A stretch of 64,000 nt of DNA, from contig JAHHIH010000003.1 of assembly GCA_019358835.1 (NCBI GenBank), forward strand, positions 310,001 through 374,000. Reading direction: 5' to 3'. Source of the DNA: Tildeniella torsiva UHER 1998/13D. Lineage in GTDB: Bacteria > Cyanobacteriota > Cyanobacteriia > Phormidesmidales > Phormidesmidaceae. A program made the translations under genes and the position numbers. A model generated the notes under the pieces. The model made no database searches. It was not told the DNA's origin and saw only the letters and a program-made list of their open reading frames with translations. Shown piece by piece: positions 27,228 to 37,550 of this stretch (position 1 is its first letter; each line of letters opens with the position of its first letter).

Positions 27228-28145
27228 ATGGCCACTGATTACGTTTTATTCGTCCACGGCGTTAAGCAGCGTCAGCCTGAAGCGTTTAACCGCACTACCC
27301 AGGAACTACTCCAGAACGTACAGCAAAGCATTGGCAATAACGGACGGACGATTAAACCCATTGTCGTGTTCTGGGGGGATTTGAATGTGCAGCCTCAGGC
27401 CAGCCTGCGCCAGGGGCTTGAAGCCTCTCCCCAGTGGCGCAACCTGTGGCTGGCCGACTTTCGTATTAAAGAGGTGATTGAGTTCGCGGGCGATGCGGCC
27501 CTATACCTCAGCCGTCACGTGGGGGCTCAGGTTGTGGAGCGGTTTCAGCAGATGGCTTTGCCGACGCTGTAAGGGGCACAGCCAGAGGATCGCCTCCACC
27601 TTGTCACCCACAGCCTGGGCAGCGTTATTCTCTTCGACCTGCTGTTTGCCGCCCGTTGGGATGACCCCAGTTTGGACAAAGACGTTAGCACCCGCCAGAC
27701 TCGGCAAACGGTAGCCCAGTTGCGCCACACTCTGTTTGGCCTGGGCCAGGAGCCAGGGCGGGGAATCCCCATCTCCAGCGTGCATACCTTGGGGTCGCCG
27801 ATCGCGCTGTTTAGCCTACTGTCGGTAACCGGCGATAGCACCCACGACCTGACGAAGGATCTGCGAGCAATGCTGCAAACCCTGTACCACCAGCAAGGCA
27901 AGAAAGCGCTCCCCTGGTATAACTACCTGCACCCTGGCGACCCCATTGCCTATCCCCTCCAAGGGCTAATGCCTCGGCTGATAGGCAACGCTCAGCTCTA
28001 CGTGCATGTACGAGACATCATCACCGAGCACCGCGGCTTACCCATTACCTGGGGACGGCTGCCTCTGCTGTGGGGTGGCGATGCCCACAGCGGCTACTGG
28101 AAGAGTAGCGCCGTCGTTAAAACCCTGGCAGAGGTGCTGCGGTGA
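27228..28145 (+). pseudogene. Alpha/beta-hydrolase (lipase-like) gene interrupted by an ochre stop
   Basis: The frame starts at the ATG at 27228 behind GGAGAG (MATDYVLFVHGVKQRQPEAF) and runs to TAA at 27570. The same frame then continues to 28143 with GAQPEDRLHLVTHSLGSVIL, which contains the nucleophile elbow THSLGS expected of an alpha/beta hydrolase, and later HTLGSPIALFSLL. VFVHG-type oxyanion sequence and elbow are thus on opposite sides of the stop. One C-to-T change from CAA (Gln) would restore a 305-residue protein. Downstream codons are well preserved, so the stop is recent, read through, or a sequencing error. Confidence 0.8.
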
Positions 28146-28306
28146 GGGCGGACAATTTTGGATCTTAGCCCTGTAGTGATCTGGTCTAGCGACCTGCGAT
28201 ACCTAGCACTGCGTTGCACCTAGGGCAGTTTCAGTGTTGAATCGTTCTGTTAGCGCCTTTTATAAACTTATATACTGGGCATTCTGCGCCGTTGCCTCGC
28301 CCTGCC

Positions 28307-29866
<1,560 letters not shown>

Positions 29867-29924
29867 GCCTAAGCTTCAGAGAGTTTCGTGGCAGGATAGA
29901 AGTCTCAGCCATTGGTCTTACTCC

Positions 29925-30554
29925 ATGCTGCCGACCATTACCCCCGACATCCTAGACCTACCTGCGGGTACGCGGGTAGAGTTTCTGGCGACCTTTGCCG
30001 AGTATGAGGCGCTGTTGGATCGCTTGGGCGATCGCGCCGCTGTGCGCGTGCGGTTTCGGGATAACCACATTCTGCTTATGGCCCCCCTGCCCGAACATGG
30101 TAACCAGGCCGATAGCCTGTCTGATTTGGTCAAAGTGCTACTGCGCAAGACGGGACAAGACTGGCAAGGGTACGGGGTGATGACCCTGCGCAAACGCGGT
30201 GTGCCTGGGGTTGAACCCGACGCCTCTTTTTACATTCAAAATCGGCAGGCGGTGCTGGGTAAGCAACGCCTAGATCTAGACATCGATCCACCGCCCGATT
30301 TGGCCCTAGAAACTGACCTCACCTCTATCACGCGCATTGAAGACTATGAGCCCTTCGCCGTACCTGAAGTATGGATTTATAAGGCGGGTCGATTAGCGAC
30401 TTATCGTTTTGTCGCAGGTCGCTACGCAGAACAGAATGAAAGCCAACTTTTTCCAGGAATTCCTGTAGCAGACCTGCTCCCGATTTACGTTAAGCGGGCT
30501 TGGCAAGTAGGCTCAAGCCTTGCCCTGCGAGAGTTTGAGCAAGCTTTACAATAG
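29925..30554 (+). CDS. Uma2-family (DUF820) putative nuclease
   Basis: The 209-residue protein has the Uma2 restriction-endonuclease-like fold: GVEPDASFYIQN (acidic residue), then PPDLALETDLTSITR, which matches the conserved PDLVIEV-type strand with E-x-D, and VPEVWIYKAGRL. The family is heavily expanded in cyanobacteria and its substrate is unknown. The frame is open upstream into cysS, but the ATG at 29925 (MLPTITPDILDLPAG) is the credible start, 58 bp past the cysS stop. Confidence 0.85.
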   Translation: MLPTITPDILDLPAGTRVEFLATFAEYEALLDRLGDRAAVRVRFRDNHILLMAPLPEHGNQADSLSDLVKVLLRKTGQDWQGYGVMTLRKRGVPGVEPDASFYIQNRQAVLGKQRLDLDIDPPPDLALETDLTSITRIEDYEPFAVPEVWIYKAGRLATYRFVAGRYAEQNESQLFPGIPVADLLPIYVKRAWQVGSSLALREFEQALQ

Positions 30555-30558
30555 CGCC

Positions 30559-30625
30559 AGACCCCCAGGGTTCTTTTGGGATAGTCAATGAGGTCTGTCA
30601 ATCTCAGAGGAGAACCCTGGGGTCT
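30559..30625. terminator. Long-stem inverted repeat between convergent genes
   Basis: AGACCCCCAGGGTTCT at 30559-30574 pairs with AGAACCCTGGGGTCT at 30611-30625 around a 36-nt loop. It lies between the stops of the Uma2 gene and the minus-strand HExxH gene, so it could end both transcripts. No long T-run is present. Confidence 0.6.
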
Positions 30626-30629
30626 ACGG

Positions 30630-32150
30630 CTAGGGCAACCACTGCTGTCCTAGGGCAATGAATGTTTCGCGGTGCTGGCGGAAGAGGGTGTAGCCGTAGA
30701 CGGCGACGATCGCAAACAAACACAGGTGGGCGATCGCGCTATAGGTGCCAATAATATCGCCCGGCGTCCAGCCATGGACGTTGATCAGCTGGTTCATATC
30801 GCCGTGCTCGGCGTCGCCCCACATCGAACCAAAGGGGATGGAGGCTTTGCCTTTAGGCACTTGCTGCCACAGCCATACCTGACCCCAAAAGCAAAATGCC
30901 GCTCCCAGCACTACCGGAAAACGGTAAAAATCCCACCGAAAATACTCGGGCAAGGGGAAGTAAAAGCCCACGATCAGCAGGGCCGACAGATAGATTTCGC
31001 CGCCGATACCACCAAAGGAAAACAGCATATCGAAGGTATCGGCGGGCAGTAGCCAGGTCATGTAAAACTGCACTGCCGCAAGCACTGCGGCCAGCACCAT
31101 GGGCCAGCGTTTGCCCTCGCGTCGCCCGGCCCAAAACAGCAGCCCCAGCAGGGTGAGAATGCCGAGGTAGACAAAGAGCGATCGCTGAGTGCTAATCGTC
31201 GTCCACCCGATGGGCAGGGGCAACGCCTGCCGCCCCGCCAGCCAGGCCACTGTGGCGTGCCCAAACTCATGCAGCCAAATTTTGATACCGAACAGCAGCG
31301 CATTCACAATGGGCATAGCGTTCATCAGCATGGCCAGCAGCAGCAGCCCTGGAAAGATCAGCCCGTTGCTGTAGCGATTTTGAAACGACAGCAGGTCAGT
31401 GTCATCGGCCAGGGCAAGGCGGTTTGACCGGGGCTTGATGCGTTGGGATTGCGATCGCGACACCGAGCTGATCCCTGGCACCGCAGCCCCGATCGTAGCC
31501 AAGTCTTGCCCCGGAGAAATGCTGGGGGGATGGGCTTCGGTGACGGCGCTTTGTTCGAGGTGGGTTTTGAGGGTGGTGAAGGCCCACTTGAGAGGTTCTA
31601 GGGCAGCGCGATCGCCTTTGCGCAGCAGTGCCGCCCGCTGCTTAAAATAGACCGCTTCCACCTGGGCTAGGGGCTCTCCCAGGGTCAATCCCAGTTCTTG
31701 ATAAGCCCGAGTCACCGCTGCCGGGGCTGTGGCATCTACCGACGCCACGGATTGAGGCTTTAGGACAGGGGGGTGATGTGGGATCGCGTCCGCATCTAAG
31801 GCTTTCGCCGTTAACGGCTCTTGTTCAAAGGAGCCGTTAGAGAGCGCCAGCAGGGAAATTTCTTCGCTCCAGGCGGGTTGAACTGCGCCCGGTTGCTCGC
31901 CATAAAGCTGCAAAATGCCAATGGTTGTGGCCTGTAGTTTCTCTATAGCGCGGCATACGTAGGCCACCGTTGGCCCTTGGGGGGGCGGTGTCTGGCCAGT
32001 GAACCATAGCCGTAGGCAGTAGCTCTGGCGATCGCCCCGCACAGTGATGCCTTTGGGCTTAAGGGCGTGGGTGAGCAGGGCTGCGATCGCCGTCGCATCC
32101 CCATCCCTGGCCTGCTCCAGTAGCGAAGGAGTTGTCATTGCATTGGCCAT
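30630..32150 (-). CDS. Membrane zinc-metalloprotease-like protein with cytoplasmic N-domain
   Basis: Residues 1-100 (LEQARDGDATAIAALLTHAL, KPKGITVRGDR) match a cyanobacterial N-terminal domain repeatedly found in multi-domain proteins. Residues 145-205 look like a J-domain without HPD (YQELGLTLGEPLAQVEAVYF). From about residue 265 to the end there are about seven transmembrane segments, the second of which carries KIWLHEFGHATVAWLAG, an HExxH zinc motif as in site-2-type (M50-like) proteases. I do not see the second motif LDG. The role is unknown; membrane proteolysis is inferred. Convergent with Uma2. Confidence 0.7.
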   Translation of the reverse strand: MANAMTTPSLLEQARDGDATAIAALLTHALKPKGITVRGDRQSYCLRLWFTGQTPPPQGPTVAYVCRAIEKLQATTIGILQLYGEQPGAVQPAWSEEISLLALSNGSFEQEPLTAKALDADAIPHHPPVLKPQSVASVDATAPAAVTRAYQELGLTLGEPLAQVEAVYFKQRAALLRKGDRAALEPLKWAFTTLKTHLEQSAVTEAHPPSISPGQDLATIGAAVPGISSVSRSQSQRIKPRSNRLALADDTDLLSFQNRYSNGLIFPGLLLLAMLMNAMPIVNALLFGIKIWLHEFGHATVAWLAGRQALPLPIGWTTISTQRSLFVYLGILTLLGLLFWAGRREGKRWPMVLAAVLAAVQFYMTWLLPADTFDMLFSFGGIGGEIYLSALLIVGFYFPLPEYFRWDFYRFPVVLGAAFCFWGQVWLWQQVPKGKASIPFGSMWGDAEHGDMNQLINVHGWTPGDIIGTYSAIAHLCLFAIVAVYGYTLFRQHRETFIALGQQWLP

Positions 32151-32217
32151 CTCGTGCCGTAGATAGTTCCAGACTACCCAACCGCCACCGTTGGTGCCCG
32201 TCCCTCGATAAGATGGT

Positions 32218-33678
32218 TTGCACAGATTTAACGATCAGGGAATTAACCATGAGGTCAGGGTCTTGAGCACGGCGGCTAGCCCCGGTGGCTTAGTAATCGC
32301 AGGCGAGCGCAGCGGCGTGGGCAAAACCACCGTCACCCTGGCGCTGCTGGCGGCCCTGGCGCAAAAATCGCCCCGAGTGCAGTCGTTTAAAGTGGGGCCA
32401 GACTATATCGACCCGATGTTTCACCATCGGGCCACGGGTCGCCCCTGCTACAACCTCGACCCCATTCTGACCTCAGAGACCTATGTGCAGCATTGCTTTG
32501 CTCACCGCTGCCAGGGGGCCGACTTCGCCCTGGTCGAAGGGGTAATGGGCCTCTTCGACGGCGCATCGGGATTGTCGGATGTGGCCAGCACTGCCCACAT
32601 CGCCCGGCTGCTGAACCTGCCGGTGTTGCTAGTGGTCGATTGCAGTCGCCTGTCGCGATCGGTGCTGGCGATTCTGCACGGCTATCGCAGTCTCGATCCA
32701 CGCGTGAAGCTCGCCGGGGTGGTGCTCAACCGGGTGGGCAGCGATCGCCACCTCGAACTCCTCACCCAGGCCCTAAAAAGTGCAGGCTTGCCAATTTTAG
32801 GCGTTTTGCGGCGGCAAGATGCGATCGCCCTCCCCGATCGCCACCTGGGCCTCGTCCCCACCGCCGAACTTCCCCAACTCCAAGACATTCTCGCTCGCCT
32901 CGCCCACCTCGGCCATACCTGCTTTGACTGGCCTGCCCTCACCCCCCTCTTGAAAATCTCCACCCCTTTGGGGCGGGCAGACACAGGGGTCTGCCCCTAC
33001 CCCCTACCCCCTACCCCCCCCTCACCCCCCCGCCTCGCGATCGCCCAAGACCCCGCCTTCAGCTTCTATTACCCCGACAACCTCGACATCCTCACCGCCC
33101 TAGGGGCCGACCTTGTCCCATGGAGCCCACTGCACGACGACCATCCCCCTGCCGATATTGACGGGCTGTACTTCGGCGGCGGCTTTCCTGAAATGTTTGC
33201 CGCCGAGCTAGCGGCCAACCAGGGGTTACGGTCAACACTTAAGACCCTGATTCACCGAGGCCTACCCGTCTATGCTGAATGCGGCGGACTGATGTATTTG
33301 GCCACCACCCTGGTCGATTTAGACGACAATCCCTGGCCTATGGTTGGCGTGCTCCCCACCAACGTGCGCATGACCGGGCGACTCACCCTCGGCTACCGCC
33401 ATGCCCTGGCAGAGCGCACCAGCCTACTCCTACAGGCCGGGCAAAGCGTCTGGGGTCATGAATTTCACCGATCTGACACCGAAACGCTGCCCCCCTCGCC
33501 CCTCTATCGCCTCAACCGTTACGACGCTACGCAGCCTCACATCACCGAGGGCTGGGGCGGCCATCGCATGCATGCCTCGTACCTGCATCTGCACTGGGGC
33601 GGCTGCCCCGAAGTCGCCCAGGCCCTCATAACCGTCTGTAGCCAGTACCACAGGGACTCACGGCGGCTAAAAAAATAG
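32218..33678 (+). CDS. cobB: Cobyrinate a,c-diamide synthase (CbiA/CobB)
   Basis: The N-terminal half is a dethiobiotin-synthetase-like ATPase (VIAGERSGVGKTTVTLALLA, KVGPDYIDPMFH, EGVMGLFDG). The C-terminal half is a class I glutamine amidotransferase (GLYFGGGFPEMFAAEL, catalytic Cys in VYAECGGLMYLA, then GHEFHRSD). It amidates carboxylates a and c of cobyrinic acid in B12 or pseudocobalamin synthesis. The start is uncertain: TTG codons at 32218 and 32263 precede the family-like GGLVIAGE. The linker at residues 245-270 contains palindromic repeat DNA and a Pro-rich C-rich run. Confidence 0.92.
   Translation: MHRFNDQGINHEVRVLSTAASPGGLVIAGERSGVGKTTVTLALLAALAQKSPRVQSFKVGPDYIDPMFHHRATGRPCYNLDPILTSETYVQHCFAHRCQGADFALVEGVMGLFDGASGLSDVASTAHIARLLNLPVLLVVDCSRLSRSVLAILHGYRSLDPRVKLAGVVLNRVGSDRHLELLTQALKSAGLPILGVLRRQDAIALPDRHLGLVPTAELPQLQDILARLAHLGHTCFDWPALTPLLKISTPLGRADTGVCPYPLPPTPPSPPRLAIAQDPAFSFYYPDNLDILTALGADLVPWSPLHDDHPPADIDGLYFGGGFPEMFAAELAANQGLRSTLKTLIHRGLPVYAECGGLMYLATTLVDLDDNPWPMVGVLPTNVRMTGRLTLGYRHALAERTSLLLQAGQSVWGHEFHRSDTETLPPSPLYRLNRYDATQPHITEGWGGHRMHASYLHLHWGGCPEVAQALITVCSQYHRDSRRLKK
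32971..33000 (+). repeat. In-frame palindrome in the cobB inter-domain linker
   Basis: GGGCAGAC at 32975-32982 faces GTCTGCCC at 32989-32996, with CTAC following, the same GTAGGGGC-type family as the elements in the NB-ARC gene. It codes for part of GRADTGVCPY and is followed by low-complexity CCCCCTACCCC sequence encoding PLPPTPPSPP. It sits exactly between the ATPase and amidotransferase domains. Confidence 0.75.
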
Positions 33679-33704
33679 ACCTCTTCCCACTGGGGGAAAG
33701 AGGC
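33668..33704 (-). terminator. Terminator for the 54-residue gene
   Basis: Read on the minus strand, GGCCTCTTTCCCCC pairs with GGGAAGAGGTC and is followed by a run of seven T (plus-strand A-run 33668-33675). It overlaps the last codons of cobB. Confidence 0.65.
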
Positions 33705-33771
33705 CATTGACTCGCGTTTGCCGATCGCGCCAGGGCGCTAGTTCAATCGGCAGTGCTCATAGGTGAGCAGC

Positions 33772-33936
33772 TTATAGATAGGCTTGACTCCGCATAACAG
33801 ACGCTTGAATGTGGCGCTGAGCCGTCCAGCGATCGCTGCTAGCAGCCTTGGCACCGCTGATACCTGGCATGTAGCCGTCGCCTAAAGCGTTGCTCATTTG
33901 CAGCAGTTGCTCAGTAGTCCAGCCTTGGTTGTTCAT
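33772..33936 (-). CDS. Small hypothetical protein, 54 residues
   Basis: The ATG at 33936 is preceded by a strong AAGGAGG site at the right spacing, and the product begins MNNQGWTTEQLLQMSNAL. It is rich in Ala, Ser and Gln, has no membrane segment and no family I recognise. A terminator hairpin follows the gene. The upstream open frame that would extend it to 33993 lacks a ribosome site. An independent small gene is well supported; its function is not. Confidence 0.65.
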   Translation of the reverse strand: MNNQGWTTEQLLQMSNALGDGYMPGISGAKAASSDRWTAQRHIQASVMRSQAYL

Positions 33937-34077
33937 GTTGCCTCCTTTTTGCATGCATATAAATAGTAACAAGACAGTATTCTCACATACCAAACATGGC
34001 GTATATGCTTTGCATGAAAAGATTTAATGAACAATCCATCGTCCGAATGAGGCATAGCCCAGAATTTGTACCCAGCC

Positions 34078-34104
34078 ACAAAAAATCCCCCAAACTGGGG
34101 GATT
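34078..34104 (-). terminator. Rho-independent terminator
   Basis: On the minus strand AATCCCCCAGTTTGGGGGATT is followed by TTTTT. It lies 43 bp after the stop of the exported coiled-coil protein gene and matches a standard intrinsic terminator. Confidence 0.85.
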
Positions 34105-34146
34105 CCTAGAGTGCGAGACTCAACGGTAAGTCTCAGGGTTTAATTC

Positions 34147-34800
34147 TTAGTCGCTAAAGCCAGAAATTACGGTCTTGGCCGCTGCGATCGCTTCCGTCAG
34201 TTGGGTAGCGTGCTCCGTTAGCAGGGTGGCTCCCGCCGTGGGGTCGGCAGAATCGATTGTGGCAGTGTCGCTCGACAGCAGGGCGATCGCTCCAGATACG
34301 TCTTCAAACGCTTTGGACAGCTCATCAAATTTGGTGCCCAGTTGAGTATCAATGGCCTCTTTGAGCTGAGTGGGAGCGCTATCTAGAGTGGACTTAAACT
34401 TAGCCGTGTCGGCCACCAGGGTGTCGAAAGATGTCGATGCGGTGTCTAGCGCCGTTTTTGAACTTTCAATTGTTGGGCCAAGGGCGGTGGCGCTGGTGGG
34501 GGAGGCAGCGGCTTTAGTCAGCTGCTTGGTTAGGTCTTTGGTCACTGACTTAAGGGGCTTGAGCGCTTCGCTAAAGGATCCCTCCAGGGCGTCGGAGTAG
34601 TCGTCTAAGATAGCTTCGACATAGTCCTGGGCTGCCTTGGTCATCTTGAGATCCATAGTTTCGGTCAGGGTGCCCTTAGGCGCGGCCAACGCCTGAGGCG
34701 ATGCCCCAGGAACGCTCAAGAACACCAACGTGACAACCAAAACCCCAGCCGCCATCGCCTTAAACGCTCGATCGGTGAGTTGATGCAGATAAGTCAGCAT
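34147..34800 (-). CDS. Exported coiled-coil protein, hypothetical
   Basis: A signal peptide is clear (MAAGVLVVTLVFLSVPGASPQALA). The remaining 175 residues are low in aromatics, rich in Ala/Thr/Ser/Asp and predicted helical with heptad-like spacing (LTKQLTKAAASPTSATALG, LDTASTSFDTLVADTAKF). I recognise no family. It has its own terminator, and likely acts in the periplasm or lumen. Confidence 0.75.
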   Translation of the reverse strand: MLTYLHQLTDRAFKAMAAGVLVVTLVFLSVPGASPQALAAPKGTLTETMDLKMTKAAQDYVEAILDDYSDALEGSFSEALKPLKSVTKDLTKQLTKAAASPTSATALGPTIESSKTALDTASTSFDTLVADTAKFKSTLDSAPTQLKEAIDTQLGTKFDELSKAFEDVSGAIALLSSDTATIDSADPTAGATLLTEHATQLTEAIAAAKTVISGFSD

Positions 34801-35286
34801 GAAACCATTCCTAAAATTCTAAAGAACCACAACATGTCAGCGGCTAGATTGAGTTGCTTGTACGCGAGCCGCCTAACCGCAATCTGTCTATGCCAAGCGA
34901 GTGACCAAGATAATGCTTTTGGGTGTACCCGCCGGGAAGAAACTATTCAGAATTGACTCCCGTTCCAACACCCAAAAGTTAATCAAAGATAGCGAACAGC
35001 CCGCCAAAAAGACGTAGCTGAGCTTACTTCTTGAAATGATCTGGACGCATTGTATACAGTACACAGTTGATCTATCTTTTTCAAGAATCCCGCAATAAAT
35101 CAAGACTCTCTACCTCTATGCGGAGTTTTGGGGTAAACCGCTATCTGTGGATTTGCTGCGCTGGTCTTTGATCGGCGGTGCGATCGCCCCTGCTTGCCTG
35201 AGCCTATAGCCTGTAGGCCCGCTCCCAGGCTCTGATTAGTGCTATGGTTAGACCATAGATTTTTGTTGAGATTAAGGAGTATTGCT
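34801..35286. other. Intergenic region upstream of petG
   Basis: About 485 bp without a convincing gene; minus-strand frames at 34888 and 35100 lack ribosome sites and family features. It contains the short inverted repeat CTATGGT-TAG-ACCATAG at 35242-35258, followed by TTTTT and then the petG ribosome site, and the AT-rich palindromic piece TGTATACAGTACACA at 35052. Confidence 0.5.
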
Positions 35287-35400
35287 GTGGTTGAGCCTTT
35301 GCTAAGTGGCATCGTTTTAGGGTTTATTCCCGTCACCCTGGCCGGGCTTTTCGTCGCGGCTTACCTGCAATATCGCCGGGGCAATCAGTTAGGTCTATAG
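35287..35400 (+). CDS. petG: Cytochrome b6f complex subunit PetG
   Basis: The 37-residue product reads [20 protein letters not shown] followed by [17 protein letters not shown], a near-perfect PetG: one transmembrane helix with the conserved C-terminal YRRG. PetG is a small structural subunit of the cytochrome b6f complex in the thylakoid membrane. Translation begins at GTG, with AAGGAG at 35275-35280. It is a single gene here, convergent with the sugar kinase gene. Confidence 0.97.
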   Translation: MVEPLLSGIVLGFIPVTLAGLFVAAYLQYRRGNQLGL

Positions 35401-35424
35401 GTAGCGGTTGGGGAATGAGGGGAA

Positions 35425-36726
35425 TCACTCAATAGGATCCTTTCTCAAACCCAGCGCCAAATAGGCACTACCGACCGCCGCCTCAGCAGAGGCGGCGCTT
35501 TTAATGGGCACCGGCAGCAGATTGGCCCGCAGCTGTCGCCAGGTCTCGTTGGCGGCACCGCCCCCAGCGGTGTAGATCTGCCTCAGGGGCGAGGCCCCGT
35601 GCTGGGTGAGCAGCTCGTAGCCCCGCTGCTCAATACGGGCTATGCCCACCAGCAGGCCGTGCAAAAATGCGCTGTCATCCTTTGGGCGCGGCGAGAGACA
35701 CGGGGCCAGGGCGGGGTCGTTGATGGGGAAGCGTTCTCCTGGCTGCACAAGCGGGTAATAGTCTAGTTCTGTAGGCACGGCAGGATCGATGTGCTGGCTC
35801 AGGGTGCCCAGGGCTGCTCGGTCAAAGAATTTTTCGAGCACGGCACCGCCACTGTTGGAGGCCCCGCCTACCAGCCAGTGGTTCCCAATCCGGTGGCTAT
35901 AGATGCCGTATTCGCCCACATCGACCCGCTGCTCGCTGAGCAGCTTGATTACCAGGGTTGACCCCAGGGAGGTGACGCCATCCCCTGGATCTCTGGCCCC
36001 GCTGGCCAAAAAGGCCGCAATGCTGTCAGTGGTGCCTGCCACCACCTGGCACTGGGGCGATAGGCCAAACCGCTGGGCCACAGTTTCCGTCACGCATCCC
36101 ACCAATTCCCCCGGCGCTAGCACCCGAGGCAGCACCCGGCTCCACGGCTGCCCCTGCATCCAGTTGGGATAGCTGAGATTGCCTACGTTGTAGCCCAGCT
36201 TGAGGCTGTTGTGGTAGTCGCTGAGCCCCCACTGACCGTGGAGTTGGGCACTGAGCCAGTCGGCCTGATGCAGCAGGTAGGCCGCTTGATCCCAAACCGC
36301 AGGCGGCAAGGTTTGGTGCCACCACACCAGCTTGGCCAGGCTCGATGTGGCGCTGGCAGCGGGGCTTTGGGCGGGGGCCAGGGCTTTGACGGTTTCTAAG
36401 GATTCTTTACAAGGATGGTTGTAGAGCAGCGGCGGCGTTAGGGATTCCCCCGCTGGGTTGCACAACAGCACCGTGGCAGAGGTGCCGTCAATTGCTACTC
36501 GGCCAATCTGGGGGGCGATCGCCCCCGGCATAGCCTCTAGCAGAGCAAACAGCCCCTGTCGCCAGCAATCTGGGGCAGGCAGGTCGGGGTAGCCCTGGCG
36601 GTATTGCCAATATAAATGCCGCTGCGGATCGACCACAGCGGCACGCACCCCAGAGGTGCCAAAGTCTATACCCAGAGCCAGGGGAAGGGTCGTCACGGAG
36701 CAGTCGCTCGCTATACCATTCCTCAA
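35425..36726 (-). CDS. FGGY-family sugar kinase, probable D-ribulose kinase
   Basis: The 433-residue protein has the actin-like sugar kinase start LGIDFGTSGVRAAVVD (phosphate 1), the second phosphate loop VVAGTTDSIAAFLASGARDPG, and the adenosine motif IYTAGGGAANETWRQLRA. The short length and cyanobacterial/plant distribution match the SePSK/AtXK-1 group, shown to phosphorylate D-ribulose; xylulose is an alternative. It ends 25 bp from petG in convergent orientation and follows apcF by 7 bp, so it may be cotranscribed with it. Confidence 0.85.
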   Translation of the reverse strand: MRNGIASDCSVTTLPLALGIDFGTSGVRAAVVDPQRHLYWQYRQGYPDLPAPDCWRQGLFALLEAMPGAIAPQIGRVAIDGTSATVLLCNPAGESLTPPLLYNHPCKESLETVKALAPAQSPAASATSSLAKLVWWHQTLPPAVWDQAAYLLHQADWLSAQLHGQWGLSDYHNSLKLGYNVGNLSYPNWMQGQPWSRVLPRVLAPGELVGCVTETVAQRFGLSPQCQVVAGTTDSIAAFLASGARDPGDGVTSLGSTLVIKLLSEQRVDVGEYGIYSHRIGNHWLVGGASNSGGAVLEKFFDRAALGTLSQHIDPAVPTELDYYPLVQPGERFPINDPALAPCLSPRPKDDSAFLHGLLVGIARIEQRGYELLTQHGASPLRQIYTAGGGAANETWRQLRANLLPVPIKSAASAEAAVGSAYLALGLRKDPIE

Positions 36727-36733
36727 GCCTTAC

Positions 36734-37243
36734 CTAGATGCTGGTCTCGCTAATCGAACGGGTGATGTAGTCGAAGGGATAGTCGACCACGGAGGGATCG
36801 GCTACACCCGCTTCCTGCACCTTGGCTTTCACCAGGTCTTTCATCAGCTGAATGCCAATTACCGTGGGGGCAATGGGCACGCCTAGGGAATTGTAGGTTT
36901 CGCGCAGGCCGGTCAGCACGCGCTCGTCGAGCACGTCGGGGTTGCCCGCAACTAGGGCATAGCTGCCGTAGCGCAGGTAGTAGTCCATATCGCGCAGGCA
37001 GGCGGCGTAGCGGCGGGTGGTGTAAGCATTGCCGCCGGGGCGAATTAGCTCGGGGACTTGGGCAAACAGAGTGACGCCCGCTTCTTTGACAATGCCAGCG
37101 GCGTTAGCGCTGATAATTGCCGCCACCTTGATGCGATCGAGACCGCTGTCAAAGTAGGACTTAATAGAGTCGAGGGCGCTGCTATCGAGATAGCGTCCAG
37201 TGTTGTCGTAGGTCTTGATTAGCGTGGTGACAGCGTCCCGCAT
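36734..37243 (-). CDS. apcF: Allophycocyanin beta-18 subunit
   Basis: The 169-residue phycobiliprotein starts MRDAVTTLIKTYDNTGRYLD at the ATG at 37243, the typical ApcF start. The chromophore-binding cysteine lies in RRYAACLRDMDYYLRYGSYA, and the later ETYNSLGVPIAPTVIGIQLM block is ApcF-like rather than ApcB-like (KDLVKAKVQEAGV). ApcF replaces one beta subunit in the phycobilisome core and helps the terminal emitter ApcE pass energy to photosystem II. Confidence 0.93.
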   Translation of the reverse strand: MRDAVTTLIKTYDNTGRYLDSSALDSIKSYFDSGLDRIKVAAIISANAAGIVKEAGVTLFAQVPELIRPGGNAYTTRRYAACLRDMDYYLRYGSYALVAGNPDVLDERVLTGLRETYNSLGVPIAPTVIGIQLMKDLVKAKVQEAGVADPSVVDYPFDYITRSISETSI

Positions 37244-37502
37244 AGGTGGTTTCTCCCAACTCTCACTTGGCAAACAGCATTTTATAAATGACGGCAGGCT
37301 CTAGGCTGCCCGTGCCTGGGTAGAGGTTCTAAGCTCAAAGGCTAGAACCCTGATAAATACCAGGTTTTATCCTCGAAGAAGTTTACCACGGGGGCTTAAC
37401 CCCTGGGTTGCCCAGGCCCGTCAGAGCCCCGGCTTTATGAGCGAATTGTTACAAAACATCATGGTCTGCCCCAGCCCTTTTGTTGGCTTTCCCTGACAAA
37501 AA

Positions 37503-37544
37503 GTAGTAGGTGATACAAAACGGGCTAACCCCTCTCCCTAGGAT
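37503..37544 (+). promoter_or_regulatory. NtcA-activated promoter of glnA
   Basis: GTA-GTAGGTGA-TAC at 37503-37516 is a perfect GTAN8TAC NtcA site. Exactly 22 bp later TAGGAT at 37539-37544 matches the TAN3T -10 box, the canonical NtcA-activated architecture. Transcription should start near 37551, leaving a leader of about 190 nt before glnA. NtcA would raise expression when nitrogen is scarce. Confidence 0.88.
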
Positions 37545-37550
37545 GATGCA

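Noticed and set aside
34888..35336. Two minus-strand frames upstream of petG
   Set aside because: Neither has a ribosome site or recognisable family; they lie in the likely petG promoter region.
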